Source: an uncultured Christensenellaceae bacterium (GTDB lineage: Bacteria > Bacillota > Clostridia > Christensenellales > Borkfalkiaceae). Taken from it: a DNA stretch of 32,299 bases. Shown piece after piece: positions 13,048 to 20,567 of this stretch. Each line of letters begins with the position of its first letter. Positions within the stretch are counted from its first letter, which is position 1. The notes beneath the pieces are model-generated. The model was given only the letters and a program-made list of their open reading frames with translations. It had not been told where the DNA came from and did no database searches. A program made the position numbers and the translations under genes. The stretch spans positions 1-32,299 of the forward strand of contig CAJUJO010000019.1 of assembly GCA_910586675.1 (NCBI GenBank), in the 5' to 3' direction.

Positions 13048-13605
13048 TTATTTGGTTACGATCACCTGCGCGAACCGCAGGACTTTGCCGTTTTGTTCGT
13101 ACCCTTTTAGGTACACCTGCCTGACCATCCCGCTTTGTTCGCCCGATTCCGGTTCCGCCGCCATGATCGCTTCGCACTTTTCCGCGTCGAACGCTTGACC
13201 GAGCGGATTGATCACAGTGATCTTTTCCTCTTCGAGCAGCTTTTCAAAACTCTTCACGACCATCTGAATACCCTGCCTGGTCGCTTCGTCTTTGCAGCTT
13301 GATAGCGCTCTGTCGAGATTGTCCGCCACGGGGAAGAGCTTGGAAACGACGTCCGCCCTGCCCTCCGCATATGCCTGCGAACGGGTGAGCGCCGTGCGCT
13401 TGCGGTAGTTCTCGTATTCCGCCGTAACCGAATACAGCCGCCGCTTCATGTCCTCCGCTTCCGCCCTTGCCTTAGAAAGCTCGCTCTCTTCGGCGGGTGC
13501 TTCCGCCTGTTCGGGAACGGGTTCTTCCGTAAGCTCCTTCTCGTCCGTTTGATTTTCCGTCATGTTTATACCACCGTTTTTTGTTTTTTTAACAGAATTT
13601 TTCAT
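13048..13605 (-). CDS. grpE: Nucleotide exchange factor GrpE
   Basis: A 185-residue DnaK nucleotide-exchange factor. An acidic disordered head (about 15-45) leads into the long coiled coil (LSKARAEAEDMKRRLYSVTAEYENYRKRT) and the C-terminal beta wing (FDAEKCEAIMA..VRQVYLKGYEQNGKVLRFAQVIV). Two starts are possible. The ATG at 13605 overlaps the hrcA stop as ATGA and would be coupled. The ATG at 13563 (MTENQTDEK) has GGTGG seven bases upstream and gives the acidic N-terminus usual in the family. I give the longer form but cannot choose firmly. Confidence 0.95.
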   Translation of the reverse strand: MKNSVKKTKNGGINMTENQTDEKELTEEPVPEQAEAPAEESELSKARAEAEDMKRRLYSVTAEYENYRKRTALTRSQAYAEGRADVVSKLFPVADNLDRALSSCKDEATRQGIQMVVKSFEKLLEEEKITVINPLGQAFDAEKCEAIMAAEPESGEQSGMVRQVYLKGYEQNGKVLRFAQVIVTK

Positions 13606-14600
13606 TTTTCCGCCATGTTTTCCAAAATTTTTCCCACGCTCTCCAATACCGATACCACTTTGGCGTAATCCATTCTTACGGGACCGAGCACGCCGAAGGT
13701 ACCGAGCGTCTTATCCCCCGCCGAGTAGTGCGCCGTTACCATGGAACAATCCTCGGGCATTCCCTCCGAACCGATTTTCAGCTGAATGCGGATTTCCGAT
13801 CCGTCCCCTTCCAGAAGTCCCGCGATCTTGTCGCGGCTTTCCACGAGGGACAGGAACTCTTTCACGCCGCCTTCGTTGTATTCGGGGCGCAAGGGGCTCT
13901 TGTTTTCGCCCGAGAGCACGACGTCCTTTCTGCCCGCGTAAGAGAGCAGCGCGTCGAGCGCGTCCCTGTACACGCGGCGGTAGGAAGTGAAGGCGAGCTC
14001 GGCTTGCTCTTCCGCTTCCCGCGCCTGCGCCATCTTCCGCCCGCCGAACACCGCTTGGAGCGTTGCGGATATTTTCGCAAGCTCGCCCTCCTCCATGTCG
14101 GGGGGAAGCGCTACGAAGGCGTCTTTCAAGATGCGCAAATCGGTTACCAACACGACGAGCGCCTTTTCCCCGCACGGGAACAAGCCGATGCTTTGAATGG
14201 TTTCCCCCGCGGGATCGGCGACCGCGACGGAAGTATAGTCGGTCAGCTCGGAGATGACGTCGGCGACGCGCTTTACCACGCTTTCCGCGTTCCCCGCGCG
14301 GCGCTCGAACGTTTGGCGGATATAGTCCGCTTCCACTTTCGTCAGACCGCCCCGCTCGGACAGACCCTCGATATAGCTCCTGTACGCCTTGGGGGAAGGC
14401 ACCCTGCCGCCCGAGGTATGATACTGTATGAGATACCCCTGCTCTTCGAGCGCGGCGAGCTCGTTGCGCACCGTCGCGGAGGATATTTCCGTGAGGTGAT
14501 TTTCCGCAATGGCTTTGGAGGACACGGGCTGCGCCGTTTCGATATACTCGTCCACGACGATCCGAAGAATTTTCTTTTTTCTCTCGGATAACCCTTCCAT
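13602..14600 (-). CDS. hrcA: Heat-inducible repressor HrcA
   Basis: A 332-residue repressor of class I heat-shock genes. It has an N-terminal winged helix (about 5-75: KKKILRIVVDEYIETAQPVSSKAIA..ISSATVRNELAALEEQGYLIQYHTSGGRVPS), then the GAF-like and dimerisation regions. It binds CIRCE and needs GroEL to stay folded, so heat stress releases it. A CIRCE copy lies over its own promoter start, so it autoregulates the whole hrcA-grpE-dnaK-dnaJ operon. The ribosome site GGAGGGAGG precedes the ATG. Confidence 0.96.
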   Translation of the reverse strand: MEGLSERKKKILRIVVDEYIETAQPVSSKAIAENHLTEISSATVRNELAALEEQGYLIQYHTSGGRVPSPKAYRSYIEGLSERGGLTKVEADYIRQTFERRAGNAESVVKRVADVISELTDYTSVAVADPAGETIQSIGLFPCGEKALVVLVTDLRILKDAFVALPPDMEEGELAKISATLQAVFGGRKMAQAREAEEQAELAFTSYRRVYRDALDALLSYAGRKDVVLSGENKSPLRPEYNEGGVKEFLSLVESRDKIAGLLEGDGSEIRIQLKIGSEGMPEDCSMVTAHYSAGDKTLGTFGVLGPVRMDYAKVVSVLESVGKILENMAEK

Positions 14601-14616
14601 TCCTCCCTCCGACGCG

Positions 14617-14643
14617 TTAGCACTCTTAACGCGACAGTGCTAA
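14617..14643. promoter_or_regulatory. CIRCE operator
   Basis: TTAGCACTC, nine bases, CAGTGCTAA. It matches the CIRCE consensus (TTAGCACTC-N9-GAGTGCTAA) at all but one base. It lies at the predicted hrcA transcription start. Confidence 0.95.
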
Positions 14644-14645
14644 AT

Positions 14646-14674
14646 ATTCTACTATTAATATAAAGCAAAGTCAA
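14646..14674 (-). promoter_or_regulatory. Promoter of hrcA-grpE-dnaK-dnaJ
   Basis: Minus-strand TTGACT (14669-14674), 17 bp, TAGAAT (14646-14651), with CIRCE immediately downstream. Confidence 0.85.
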
Positions 14675-14736
14675 CACGATTAAACGCGCGGCGAAAACTT
14701 TTTCCGCAATTCGCCGAAAAATTTTCCGTTTCGCCC

Positions 14737-14765
14737 TTTACAAGCGCGGCGTTTTGGTATACAAT
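14737..14765 (+). promoter_or_regulatory. Promoter of the phosphoribosyltransferase-like gene
   Basis: TTTACA (14737-14742), 17 bp, TACAAT (14760-14765). It overlaps an upstream in-frame ATG at 14764, which rules that ATG out as the start. Confidence 0.75.
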
Positions 14766-14793
14766 GGAAAAAATAAGAAAGGGACGAGGATCA

Positions 14794-15432
14794 ATGGAAA
14801 AGAGAGCTTACGAACTGTTTGCAAAGAGAAACCGCGAAATTACGCTGCGCGCCATACCGGGGCACTTCGTAACCAAGCACTCGCACGTCAGCCACTGTAT
14901 CGACCTTACGAAAGTAAAATCACAGATGAGCACGGCGAAAGCCGCCGCCCGCCTGTTTGCCGAAACCTTCCGCTATACGGCGCCCGTGGATACCATTATC
15001 AGCTTAGAGCGAATGAAGATGGTGGGCGCGTTTCTTGCAAGCGAGCTATCCATGTCGGGGCTCAACCTTCACCAAGACATTGCCGTCATCTCGCCCGAGA
15101 TCACCGACGACAAAATGATTTTGCGCGACAACTTCCTCCCCTACGTAAAGGGAAAGAACGTGCTTCTTCTCACTGCCACGGCGACGACGGGGCTTACCGT
15201 GAAGAGCGCCGTCGAGGGCGTGCGGTATTACGGAGGCGACGCCGTCGGCGCGGCGACCGTGTTCGGCGCCGACCTAACGCAGGTGGACGTGCCCGTCGCA
15301 AGACTGTTCGGCGTGGAGGACATCCCCGGATACGCTTCTTACCCGATCGCCGAATGTCCGCTTTGCCGCGCCGGAATCAAGGTGGACGCGCTCGTCAATT
15401 CTTACGGATACAGCAAAATTCAAAAATCTTAA
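14794..15432 (+). CDS. Orotate phosphoribosyltransferase-like protein
   Basis: A 212-residue protein with the type I phosphoribosyltransferase fold. The likely PRPP-binding loop is NVLLLTATATTGLTVKSAVEGV, which keeps the TTG core but lacks the preceding acidic pair (DD or ED) of true PRPP enzymes. A CPLC pair near residue 190 may bind zinc; OPRT-like proteins of Clostridia often carry such a tail. The start at 14794 follows GGGACGAGG; an ATG at 14764 lies in the -10 element. It is monocistronic, with its own terminator and no pyrimidine genes nearby, so the substrate is open. The altered loop suggests a regulatory or diverged role. Confidence 0.7.
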   Translation: MEKRAYELFAKRNREITLRAIPGHFVTKHSHVSHCIDLTKVKSQMSTAKAAARLFAETFRYTAPVDTIISLERMKMVGAFLASELSMSGLNLHQDIAVISPEITDDKMILRDNFLPYVKGKNVLLLTATATTGLTVKSAVEGVRYYGGDAVGAATVFGADLTQVDVPVARLFGVEDIPGYASYPIAECPLCRAGIKVDALVNSYGYSKIQKS

Positions 15433-15452
15433 ACGGAACAAAAACATATAAT

Positions 15453-15482
15453 GGAACGGGGCGCGACCCCGTTCCTTTTTTG
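15453..15482 (+). terminator. Terminator of the OPRT-like gene
   Basis: A 9-bp stem GGAACGGGG / CCCCGTTCC (15453-15461 with 15467-15475) followed by TTTTTTT. Confidence 0.9.
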
Positions 15483-15566
15483 TTTGATATTCGATTAGAA
15501 TATTCGGACATGCTCCGCCTGTTTTTATTTTTTCGGCAGACGTGCCCCCGCTCTTTCCCTCTTCCG

Positions 15567-15575
15567 TGCTATAAT
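15567..15575 (+). promoter_or_regulatory. Extended -10 promoter
   Basis: TGC-TATAAT (15567-15575), an extended -10 with no good -35, about 29 bases before the start at 15604. Confidence 0.55.
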
Positions 15576-15603
15576 GAATACGCGGCGGGAAGAGAGGGAA
15601 ACT

Positions 15604-16143
15604 ATGACTCTGTTCCAATATCTGAGCGCGCTCAAAAGCTACGGCTTGGACGTGCTCCTGCTCGCGCTGGGGGTAACGCTCTGCGTATCCCTGCTCAAAA
15701 AAACGGTTCTGAAAAACTGTTCCAAAAAGGTATTCGTACTCCTGCCCTTTGCGCTCGGCGCCGTGTTTTACGGCGCCTTCCGCGCGATCGCGGCGAAGAG
15801 CCTTTTGCCCTTCACCGCCGATTTTGCGCAGACGGCGGAAGGCGGGTTCGCCTGCGGATGCGCTGCGACGCTTTACTACGTCGTATACGAACAGTTTTTC
15901 CGTGCCAAAGCGAAAACGGCTCCGCCCCTCCTGCCCCTCCTCGAAGGCATCGTAAAAGAGGAAAAAAGGCGGGAGACTGCGGACGCGCTCCTCAAACAAA
16001 GCGGGAATTTATCTGGAGAACAACTGCACGCGTTCGTCGCGGACACGCTCTCCGAAAACGCCCTTCCCGACCTGATGCCGGAAGAGCTGATCGCCTGCGC
16101 GAACCTAATATGCCGCGTGCTGGAAAACCTGCGCGCGAAATAA
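15604..16143 (+). CDS. Small integral membrane protein, unknown
   Basis: A 179-residue protein starting MTLFQYLSALKSYG; an upstream ATG at 15574 lies in the -10 element. Three hydrophobic segments (about 14-31, 43-62 and 78-96) form a membrane domain. A cytoplasmic-looking helical tail of about 80 residues, rich in Lys, Glu and Leu, follows (LLPLLEGIVKEEKRRETADALL). I recognise no family. It lies just upstream of the germination operon but is separated from it by a terminator and a sigma-G-type promoter, so co-regulation is not implied. Confidence 0.65.
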   Translation: MTLFQYLSALKSYGLDVLLLALGVTLCVSLLKKTVLKNCSKKVFVLLPFALGAVFYGAFRAIAAKSLLPFTADFAQTAEGGFACGCAATLYYVVYEQFFRAKAKTAPPLLPLLEGIVKEEKRRETADALLKQSGNLSGEQLHAFVADTLSENALPDLMPEELIACANLICRVLENLRAK

Positions 16144-16150
16144 CCGTTTT

Positions 16151-16179
16151 CCTCCGCGGATTCCCCGCGGAGGTTTTTT
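16151..16179 (+). terminator. Terminator before the germination operon
   Basis: A 9-bp stem CCTCCGCGG / CCGCGGAGG (16151-16159 with 16165-16173) followed by TTTTTT. Confidence 0.9.
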
Positions 16180-16196
16180 CCACCGAACGGCGCGCC

Positions 16197-16225
16197 GCAT
16201 AATTTCCGGCGCTGGCGGCATACTT
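16197..16225 (+). promoter_or_regulatory. Sigma-G-type promoter of the germination operon
   Basis: GCATA (16197-16201), 17 bp, CATACTT (16219-16225). This is close to the sigma-G consensus (GCATR, 17-18 bp, CATnnTA) with one base off. The ATG at 16231 lies 5 bases after it, so the transcript would begin at or beside the start codon. Confidence 0.7.
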
Positions 16226-16230
16226 GTTTT

Positions 16231-17670
16231 ATGATTAACGTAACGGGCAACCTGAAAACAGATACGGAAGCCTTAAAGAAGCTGCTCCCCGCGGAAGATA
16301 TTCTGACCTTTTCCTTTCAATCGGAAAACGGCACGGAATTTACCGCGGTCTTCGCCGACGCACTCACGGACAAAGAGCTGCTGGGAGAGCAGATCGTAAA
16401 GCCCCTGAGAAAATATTTGGGAAAAACGAAAGCCGAAGAGGTCGGAAAGGGGTTAAACGCGCCCGAGCTTAAACAGGAAAAATCGCTTGAAGCGCTCGCC
16501 GGGGAAGTGCTCGCGGGGAATCCCGTGCTGCTGTGGGAAGGCATGGACAAAGCGCTGATCGCGGGCGTGAAAAAGGTGTTCGTACGCGCCGTTGCCGAAC
16601 CGCCCACCGACGTAACCATAAAAGGCCCGCGCGAAGGCTTTATCGAGGATCTGAAAATCAATACCTCGCTCGTACGCAGACGGTTCAAAACGGGCGAACT
16701 GATGGTAGAAACGATCACCGTAGGCAGGCGCTCGAATACGTGCGTCGCCGTGTGCTACTTAAAAGGGACTTCGGGAGAAAAGACGGTTAAGGAAGTCAAG
16801 AAAAAATTACAGGCGATCAACATCGACATTTTACCCGATTCCTCTTACCTTACGCACTTTTTGGCAGAGCGCTCGTACTCCCTCGTCAAACAGGTGGGCA
16901 CGACAGAAAAGCCGGATATTTTCTGCGCAAAGATCACCGAAGGGCGGGTGGGAATCATTGCGGACGGTTCTCCCATCGCACTCACGCTGCCTTATCTTCT
17001 CATCGAAGACTTTCAGTCGAGCGAGGACTATTTCGTTCCGCCCTACCGCGCGACGTTCACGCGTTTGCTGCGGCTACTGGCGCTCATTGTCGCCATATAC
17101 CTGCCCGCCTTTTATATTGCGGGGCAGCTGTTCAAATTGCAACTCTTTCCCGTAAAACTGCTTTTGACTATTGCGGGCAGTATCCGGGATATTCCCCTTT
17201 CTCCGTCTCTCGAAATGCTGCTCGTTTTGTTCGTGCTGGAAATCTTAAACGAAGCGAGCATCCGAATGCCCAAGTATGTGGGCATGGCGCTTTCCGTGGT
17301 GGGCGCGCTCGTGCTCGGAGAAACCGCGGTAACGGCGGGTTTTGTTTCCACGCCCGCGATCATTATTATCGCGTTCAGCGGAATCGGACTTTACGCCGTT
17401 CCCAACCTCATCGAAGTAACGTCCGTCGTGCGGCTCGCCATGCTGCTCGTGGCGGGAAGCGTGGGAACATACGGCATAATTCTGCTCACGGCGTTTATCC
17501 TGTTTTATCTCGCGGCGACGGAGAATTACGGCACCCCTCTGCTCGCGCCGTTCGCGCCGCAGATCGGAAGAGACCTACGCGATTCCTTTGTAAAATACAA
17601 TCTCGGTTCGCTGCCCACCCGACCCAAAACGCTGAAAAGCAAAAATAAACGGAGGCTTTCCAATGGCTAA
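16231..17670 (+). CDS. GerA-family germinant receptor subunit A
   Basis: A 479-residue spore inner-membrane protein, the A subunit of a Ger nutrient receptor. The large N-terminal soluble part contains the family motif GPREGFIEDLKINTSLVRRRFKT (about 130-155). Several membrane helices in the last third follow (for example LLRLLALIVAIYLPAFYIAG and GMALSVVGALVLGETAVTAGFVSTP). SpoVAF proteins share the fold, but the gerB- and gerC-type genes that follow make a receptor operon most likely. It has no ribosome site at its ATG and a sigma-G promoter ends 5 bases upstream, implying leaderless forespore expression. It overlaps the next gene by 8 bases. Confidence 0.92.
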   Translation: MINVTGNLKTDTEALKKLLPAEDILTFSFQSENGTEFTAVFADALTDKELLGEQIVKPLRKYLGKTKAEEVGKGLNAPELKQEKSLEALAGEVLAGNPVLLWEGMDKALIAGVKKVFVRAVAEPPTDVTIKGPREGFIEDLKINTSLVRRRFKTGELMVETITVGRRSNTCVAVCYLKGTSGEKTVKEVKKKLQAINIDILPDSSYLTHFLAERSYSLVKQVGTTEKPDIFCAKITEGRVGIIADGSPIALTLPYLLIEDFQSSEDYFVPPYRATFTRLLRLLALIVAIYLPAFYIAGQLFKLQLFPVKLLLTIAGSIRDIPLSPSLEMLLVLFVLEILNEASIRMPKYVGMALSVVGALVLGETAVTAGFVSTPAIIIIAFSGIGLYAVPNLIEVTSVVRLAMLLVAGSVGTYGIILLTAFILFYLAATENYGTPLLAPFAPQIGRDLRDSFVKYNLGSLPTRPKTLKSKNKRRLSNG

Positions 17671-18742
17671 AATATCCGCGCGCCAGCTCTTTTTCTTCCT
17701 CGCATGCGTCGCGCCCGTGGGCAAAATCATTCTTATGCCCTCGGCGCTCGTACAGGCAGCGAATAACGATTTACTCTTTCCCGCCGCGGCAAACTTCCTC
17801 TTACAGGCGGGCGTCATCTTTCTCGTCATGCTGTTGTCGCGCTCCAATCAGACATTTTATCAATTGCTTGCGAACACGTTCGGAAAAATTGCGGCGAAAA
17901 TCATTTCAGTCGCTTTAACGTTATTTCTGCTGTATTGCGCTTTGCTCCCCATACTCGAACAAAAGCTGTTTGTGCAGAGCATCTTTTACGATACGCTTCC
18001 CTCGCTCATCGCCTTTGCGCCCTTCTTCATCTTTTCCGCATATCTCTGCGCGAAACAGCTTTCCTCGCTCGGCAGAGTATGGGATATCATCGCGCCGATT
18101 TCCATCGTCGGCTTTTTCGGCATCATCGTGCTTGCCGTCGGCAATGCCGATTTCGGCGCGCTTATGCCCGTCGGCGCGGGCGGCGGAAAGGGTTTTTTGA
18201 GCGGCACGGCATACACCATGCTATGGTTTTACGATTCGCTGCTCGTGCTCATGCTCATGGGAAGATTTGAATACAAAAAGGGCATGGCCTGGAAAGCCGC
18301 CGTGTTTTACCTCGTCGGCGCGGCAGCCGTCCTGTTTTTCCTCGCGGTTTTCTACGGAATTTTTTCCGACATCGCCATACGACAGATCTTCGCATTTGCA
18401 AAGATTTCCAGATACTTTTCGGCAATCACCGTTTTGGGAAGAATCGACTATATCTTCATCTATGCGCTCGGGCTGGTGATGGCGTTCTATTGCGCCATGC
18501 CCATGCAGGCCGCGGCGGAATGCCTTTCCGACGCGTTCGGCGGCGGAACGCTCCGCTCCGCGCTCTACTCCGTCGGAATCAATGCCGTCATGCTGACGAT
18601 TACGATCGCGCTCGATTATTCGTTCGGCTCCGTCAGAGACACCGTAGGATACCGCCTGTTCTGGCTTTTCCCCGCCGTATGCGTCGGACTTCCCCTGCTC
18701 GCCCTGTGTTTAAGGAGAAAGAAATATGAACAAATTCGGTAA
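17663..18742 (+). CDS. GerB-family germinant receptor permease subunit
   Basis: A 359-residue protein with about ten membrane helices, of the endospore germination permease (GerAB) family within the APC amino-acid transporter superfamily. In known receptors this subunit binds the nutrient germinant. The N-terminus MAKISARQLFFFLACVAPVGK corresponds to the family start, and hydrophobic helices follow to the end. It overlaps the gerA-type gene by 8 bases with GGAGG upstream, and its end overlaps the gerC-type gene by 17 bases, so the three are translated as a unit. The ligand cannot be predicted. Confidence 0.92.
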   Translation: MAKISARQLFFFLACVAPVGKIILMPSALVQAANNDLLFPAAANFLLQAGVIFLVMLLSRSNQTFYQLLANTFGKIAAKIISVALTLFLLYCALLPILEQKLFVQSIFYDTLPSLIAFAPFFIFSAYLCAKQLSSLGRVWDIIAPISIVGFFGIIVLAVGNADFGALMPVGAGGGKGFLSGTAYTMLWFYDSLLVLMLMGRFEYKKGMAWKAAVFYLVGAAAVLFFLAVFYGIFSDIAIRQIFAFAKISRYFSAITVLGRIDYIFIYALGLVMAFYCAMPMQAAAECLSDAFGGGTLRSALYSVGINAVMLTITIALDYSFGSVRDTVGYRLFWLFPAVCVGLPLLALCLRRKKYEQIR

Positions 18743-19916
18743 ATTCGCCAAGACAATTCCCATGAAGCTGTATATCCTGCTCGCGCTCGTCATCGTGTTC
18801 GCCTTCTTTTCCAACGACTTCGGGCTTGTGGATATTCAGAAGACGGCAATCATCCTCGCGGCGGGCATAGACAGAACGGAAAACGGCTTCGCCGTAACCG
18901 CGCAGATTTCCATTCCGAAGGGCACGGACAGAAGTTCCTGCGGCACTTCCAGCGTGGAAATTCTGGGTGAAGGAGACACCGTGTCCGCGTGTATCGCGCA
19001 GATATACTCTAAAACGGGCTGGGTCCCCAAGCTCGTGTTCTGCGACCTCATCGTCATCGGAGAGGAAACGGCAAAGCAGGACGTCTTCGGCTGTCTCGAT
19101 TTTTTTCTGCGCAACGAGTATATGCCGGACAGCTGCCTGCTCGCCGTTTGCGAAGGCAAAGCGTCGGATACCCTGACCATGTCCAGCGCGATCGACGACA
19201 CCTCCTCCCTCGCCATCGGGAAGCTGTTCTCCGACGCGGCGGGAAAATCGGGCAAGGTGGTAAAGAGCACGCTCAAAGAATTTTCCATCGGTTATTTCGG
19301 CAAGGCAAAGAGCGGACATATTCCCTTCGTGCGTTCGACAAATCAGACGGGCGGCTGTACGAGCAATTCCAGCGGACCGGAGGGCGGGCCCTCTTCGGGT
19401 GCGGGCGAAAACGAAAAAAAGATTTTCAGCGCCGAAGAAACGGCGGTTTTTTCCGAAGGGAAAATGGTCGCCCTGTTAAGCCGCGCCGAAACATTTGCTT
19501 ACAACCTGCTCAAAGGAAACGTCTTTTCCGGCGTCTTTTCGGCGGAGGACAACGGCGATCCCGTATCGCTCACCGTCCTCAAAGACGAAGGCGGAGTGTC
19601 GCTCGATATGAAGGGCGCGCCGAAAGCCGTACTTTCGGTCAATCTGCGCGTACGCCTGTACAACAGCGGCGTGCCCGCGCCCGTGGAGAATATGGCGGAA
19701 TCCAACCCCTCTCCCGAAACGGTGGAAAGCGCCAAGCGAATCATCGACGGCTACGTTGACGCGCTGTGGAAGAAATGTGCGGAGAGCGGCTGCGACCTGT
19801 TCCAGCTTTCCAAGAGCCTGTACCGTTCTTCCCCGCAAAAGTACGAGGAATGGAAGGACACCCTGCTTTCCGCCATACAGCCGGAAATCAAAACGGAAAT
19901 CCGAATCGTCAAGTAA
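18726..19916 (+). CDS. Ger(x)C-family receptor subunit without lipobox Cys
   Basis: A 396-residue third subunit of the germinant receptor. The match to Ger(x)C is clear from the conserved N-terminal block VDIQKTAIILAAGIDRTENGFAVTAQISIPKG and the C-terminal region. Normal family members are lipoproteins with a GCW(D/N) lipobox just before this block. Here the equivalent position reads FAFFSNDFGLVDI, and no cysteine occurs in the first 50 residues. A hydrophobic segment (about 13-29) remains and could act as an uncleaved anchor. GGAGAAAG precedes the ATG. No terminator is evident between its stop and the promoter at 19949. Confidence 0.9.
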   Translation: MNKFGKFAKTIPMKLYILLALVIVFAFFSNDFGLVDIQKTAIILAAGIDRTENGFAVTAQISIPKGTDRSSCGTSSVEILGEGDTVSACIAQIYSKTGWVPKLVFCDLIVIGEETAKQDVFGCLDFFLRNEYMPDSCLLAVCEGKASDTLTMSSAIDDTSSLAIGKLFSDAAGKSGKVVKSTLKEFSIGYFGKAKSGHIPFVRSTNQTGGCTSNSSGPEGGPSSGAGENEKKIFSAEETAVFSEGKMVALLSRAETFAYNLLKGNVFSGVFSAEDNGDPVSLTVLKDEGGVSLDMKGAPKAVLSVNLRVRLYNSGVPAPVENMAESNPSPETVESAKRIIDGYVDALWKKCAESGCDLFQLSKSLYRSSPQKYEEWKDTLLSAIQPEIKTEIRIVK

Positions 19917-19948
19917 AAAATTTCCTGCAAAAATTTTTGAAAAAGGTA

Positions 19949-19976
19949 TTGACAAAGCAAAATTATCTGCTATAAT
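19949..19976 (+). promoter_or_regulatory. Promoter of the ~570-nt RNA
   Basis: TTGACA (19949-19954), 16 bp, TATAAT (19971-19976): both hexamers perfect. The predicted start is near 19983. Confidence 0.85.
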
Positions 19977-20170
19977 AAAGGTACAGAAACGAAAGAAACA
20001 GACAAAAAATGTTTCTTTCGCGCAAAGGTAGGGCACTCCGATGCACTAATTGACTGACAAATCAAATCCGATGGCAACCGAATCAGCGCGGACGGGAAAG
20101 TCCGCAATCGCAGGGAAACCGACGGAGGACGAGGCGTTTCCGAAAAATTCATATCGGGAGGTACGACGAT

Positions 20171-20209
20171 ATGTTCAAAATCCACTTTTTAGCGGGTTTC
20201 AAAGAATAG
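20171..20209 (+). CDS. Tiny ORF a in the large RNA (12 codons)
   Basis: MFKIHFLAGFKE, ending at TAG. GGGAGGT (20156-20162) lies 8 bases before the ATG. A hairpin (CATATCG 20150-20156 with CGATATG 20167-20173) places most of the ribosome site in its loop and the AUG in its 3' arm. Whether it is translated is unknown. Confidence 0.35.
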   Translation: MFKIHFLAGFKE

Positions 20210-20227
20210 CCGAAGGAGGGCAGACCG

Positions 20228-20260
20228 ATGTACCGTTTTATTACGAGGGTTCATAACTGA
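20228..20260 (+). CDS. Tiny ORF b in the large RNA (10 codons)
   Basis: MYRFITRVHN, ending at TGA. AAGGAGGG (20213-20220) lies 7 bases before the ATG. CCGAT (20225-20229) can pair with ATCGG (20260-20264), joining start and stop regions. It follows tiny ORF a by 18 bases. Translation is unproven. Confidence 0.35.
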   Translation: MYRFITRVHN

Positions 20261-20517
20261 TCGGACTTAAAAGCAGCGGCGTCAACCGGCAAGCCGCAAG
20301 CGGTATTTTTCCCGCACAAATCAAAGCCGATCGGAACCGAACGACCGCCTAAGGCGGCAATCGAACGCGGAAGCCGATTTCGTAAACCCGACGCGCAGCG
20401 CTTAAAACCGGTTAAAGGCGCGATGCGGCAGGCAAACGGAAAAAGCGGATGCGGACGTTGCGCGGGCGGCAGCGTTCGGAACAACAACCCCTTGCACAAC
20501 AGAATAACGAAAACAAT

Positions 20518-20551
20518 CCCTCTGTGCGGTTGCGCAGAGGGTTACTTTTTT
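20518..20551 (+). terminator. Terminator of the large RNA
   Basis: A 10-bp stem CCCTCTGTGC / GCGCAGAGGG (one T-G pair), 4-base loop, then TTACTTTTTT. Confidence 0.9.
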
Positions 20552-20567
20552 GAAAAAGGTTATCCTC

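Larger units (their letters stand above)
20057..20363 (+). repeat. Duplicated motif inside the large RNA
   Basis: Copy 1 (20057-20110) and copy 2 (20316-20363) share ACAAATCAAA(T/G)CCGAT, then AACCGAA, then a hairpin of different sequence (GCGGAC/GTCCGC against CCGCC/GGCGG), then GCAATCG. Conserved single strands around a covarying stem suggest a structured domain present twice. Confidence 0.6.
19983..20551 (+). ncRNA. Putative large structured RNA (~570 nt)
   Basis: An orphan transcription unit between the germination operon and spoIIE, with a perfect promoter and a strong intrinsic terminator. No frame of normal length is protein-like. Structure is dense: a 10-bp 5' hairpin (19990-19999 with 20011-20020), hairpins at 20088-20105 and 20345-20357, a 7-bp stem at 20150-20173, and others. 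A motif beginning ACAAATCAAA is repeated (20057-20110 and 20316-20363), each copy followed by AACCGAA, a GC hairpin and GCAATCG. Two tiny ORFs with excellent ribosome sites lie in the middle. Size recalls the large bacterial RNAs OLE, GOLLD and ROOL, but I cannot match it to any of them. It is not RNase P, tmRNA or SRP RNA by visible motifs. Confidence 0.65.

Noticed and set aside
14754..16202. 482-codon plus-strand ORF across two genes
   Set aside because: It is an arginine-rich out-of-frame shadow that spans a terminator and two real genes.
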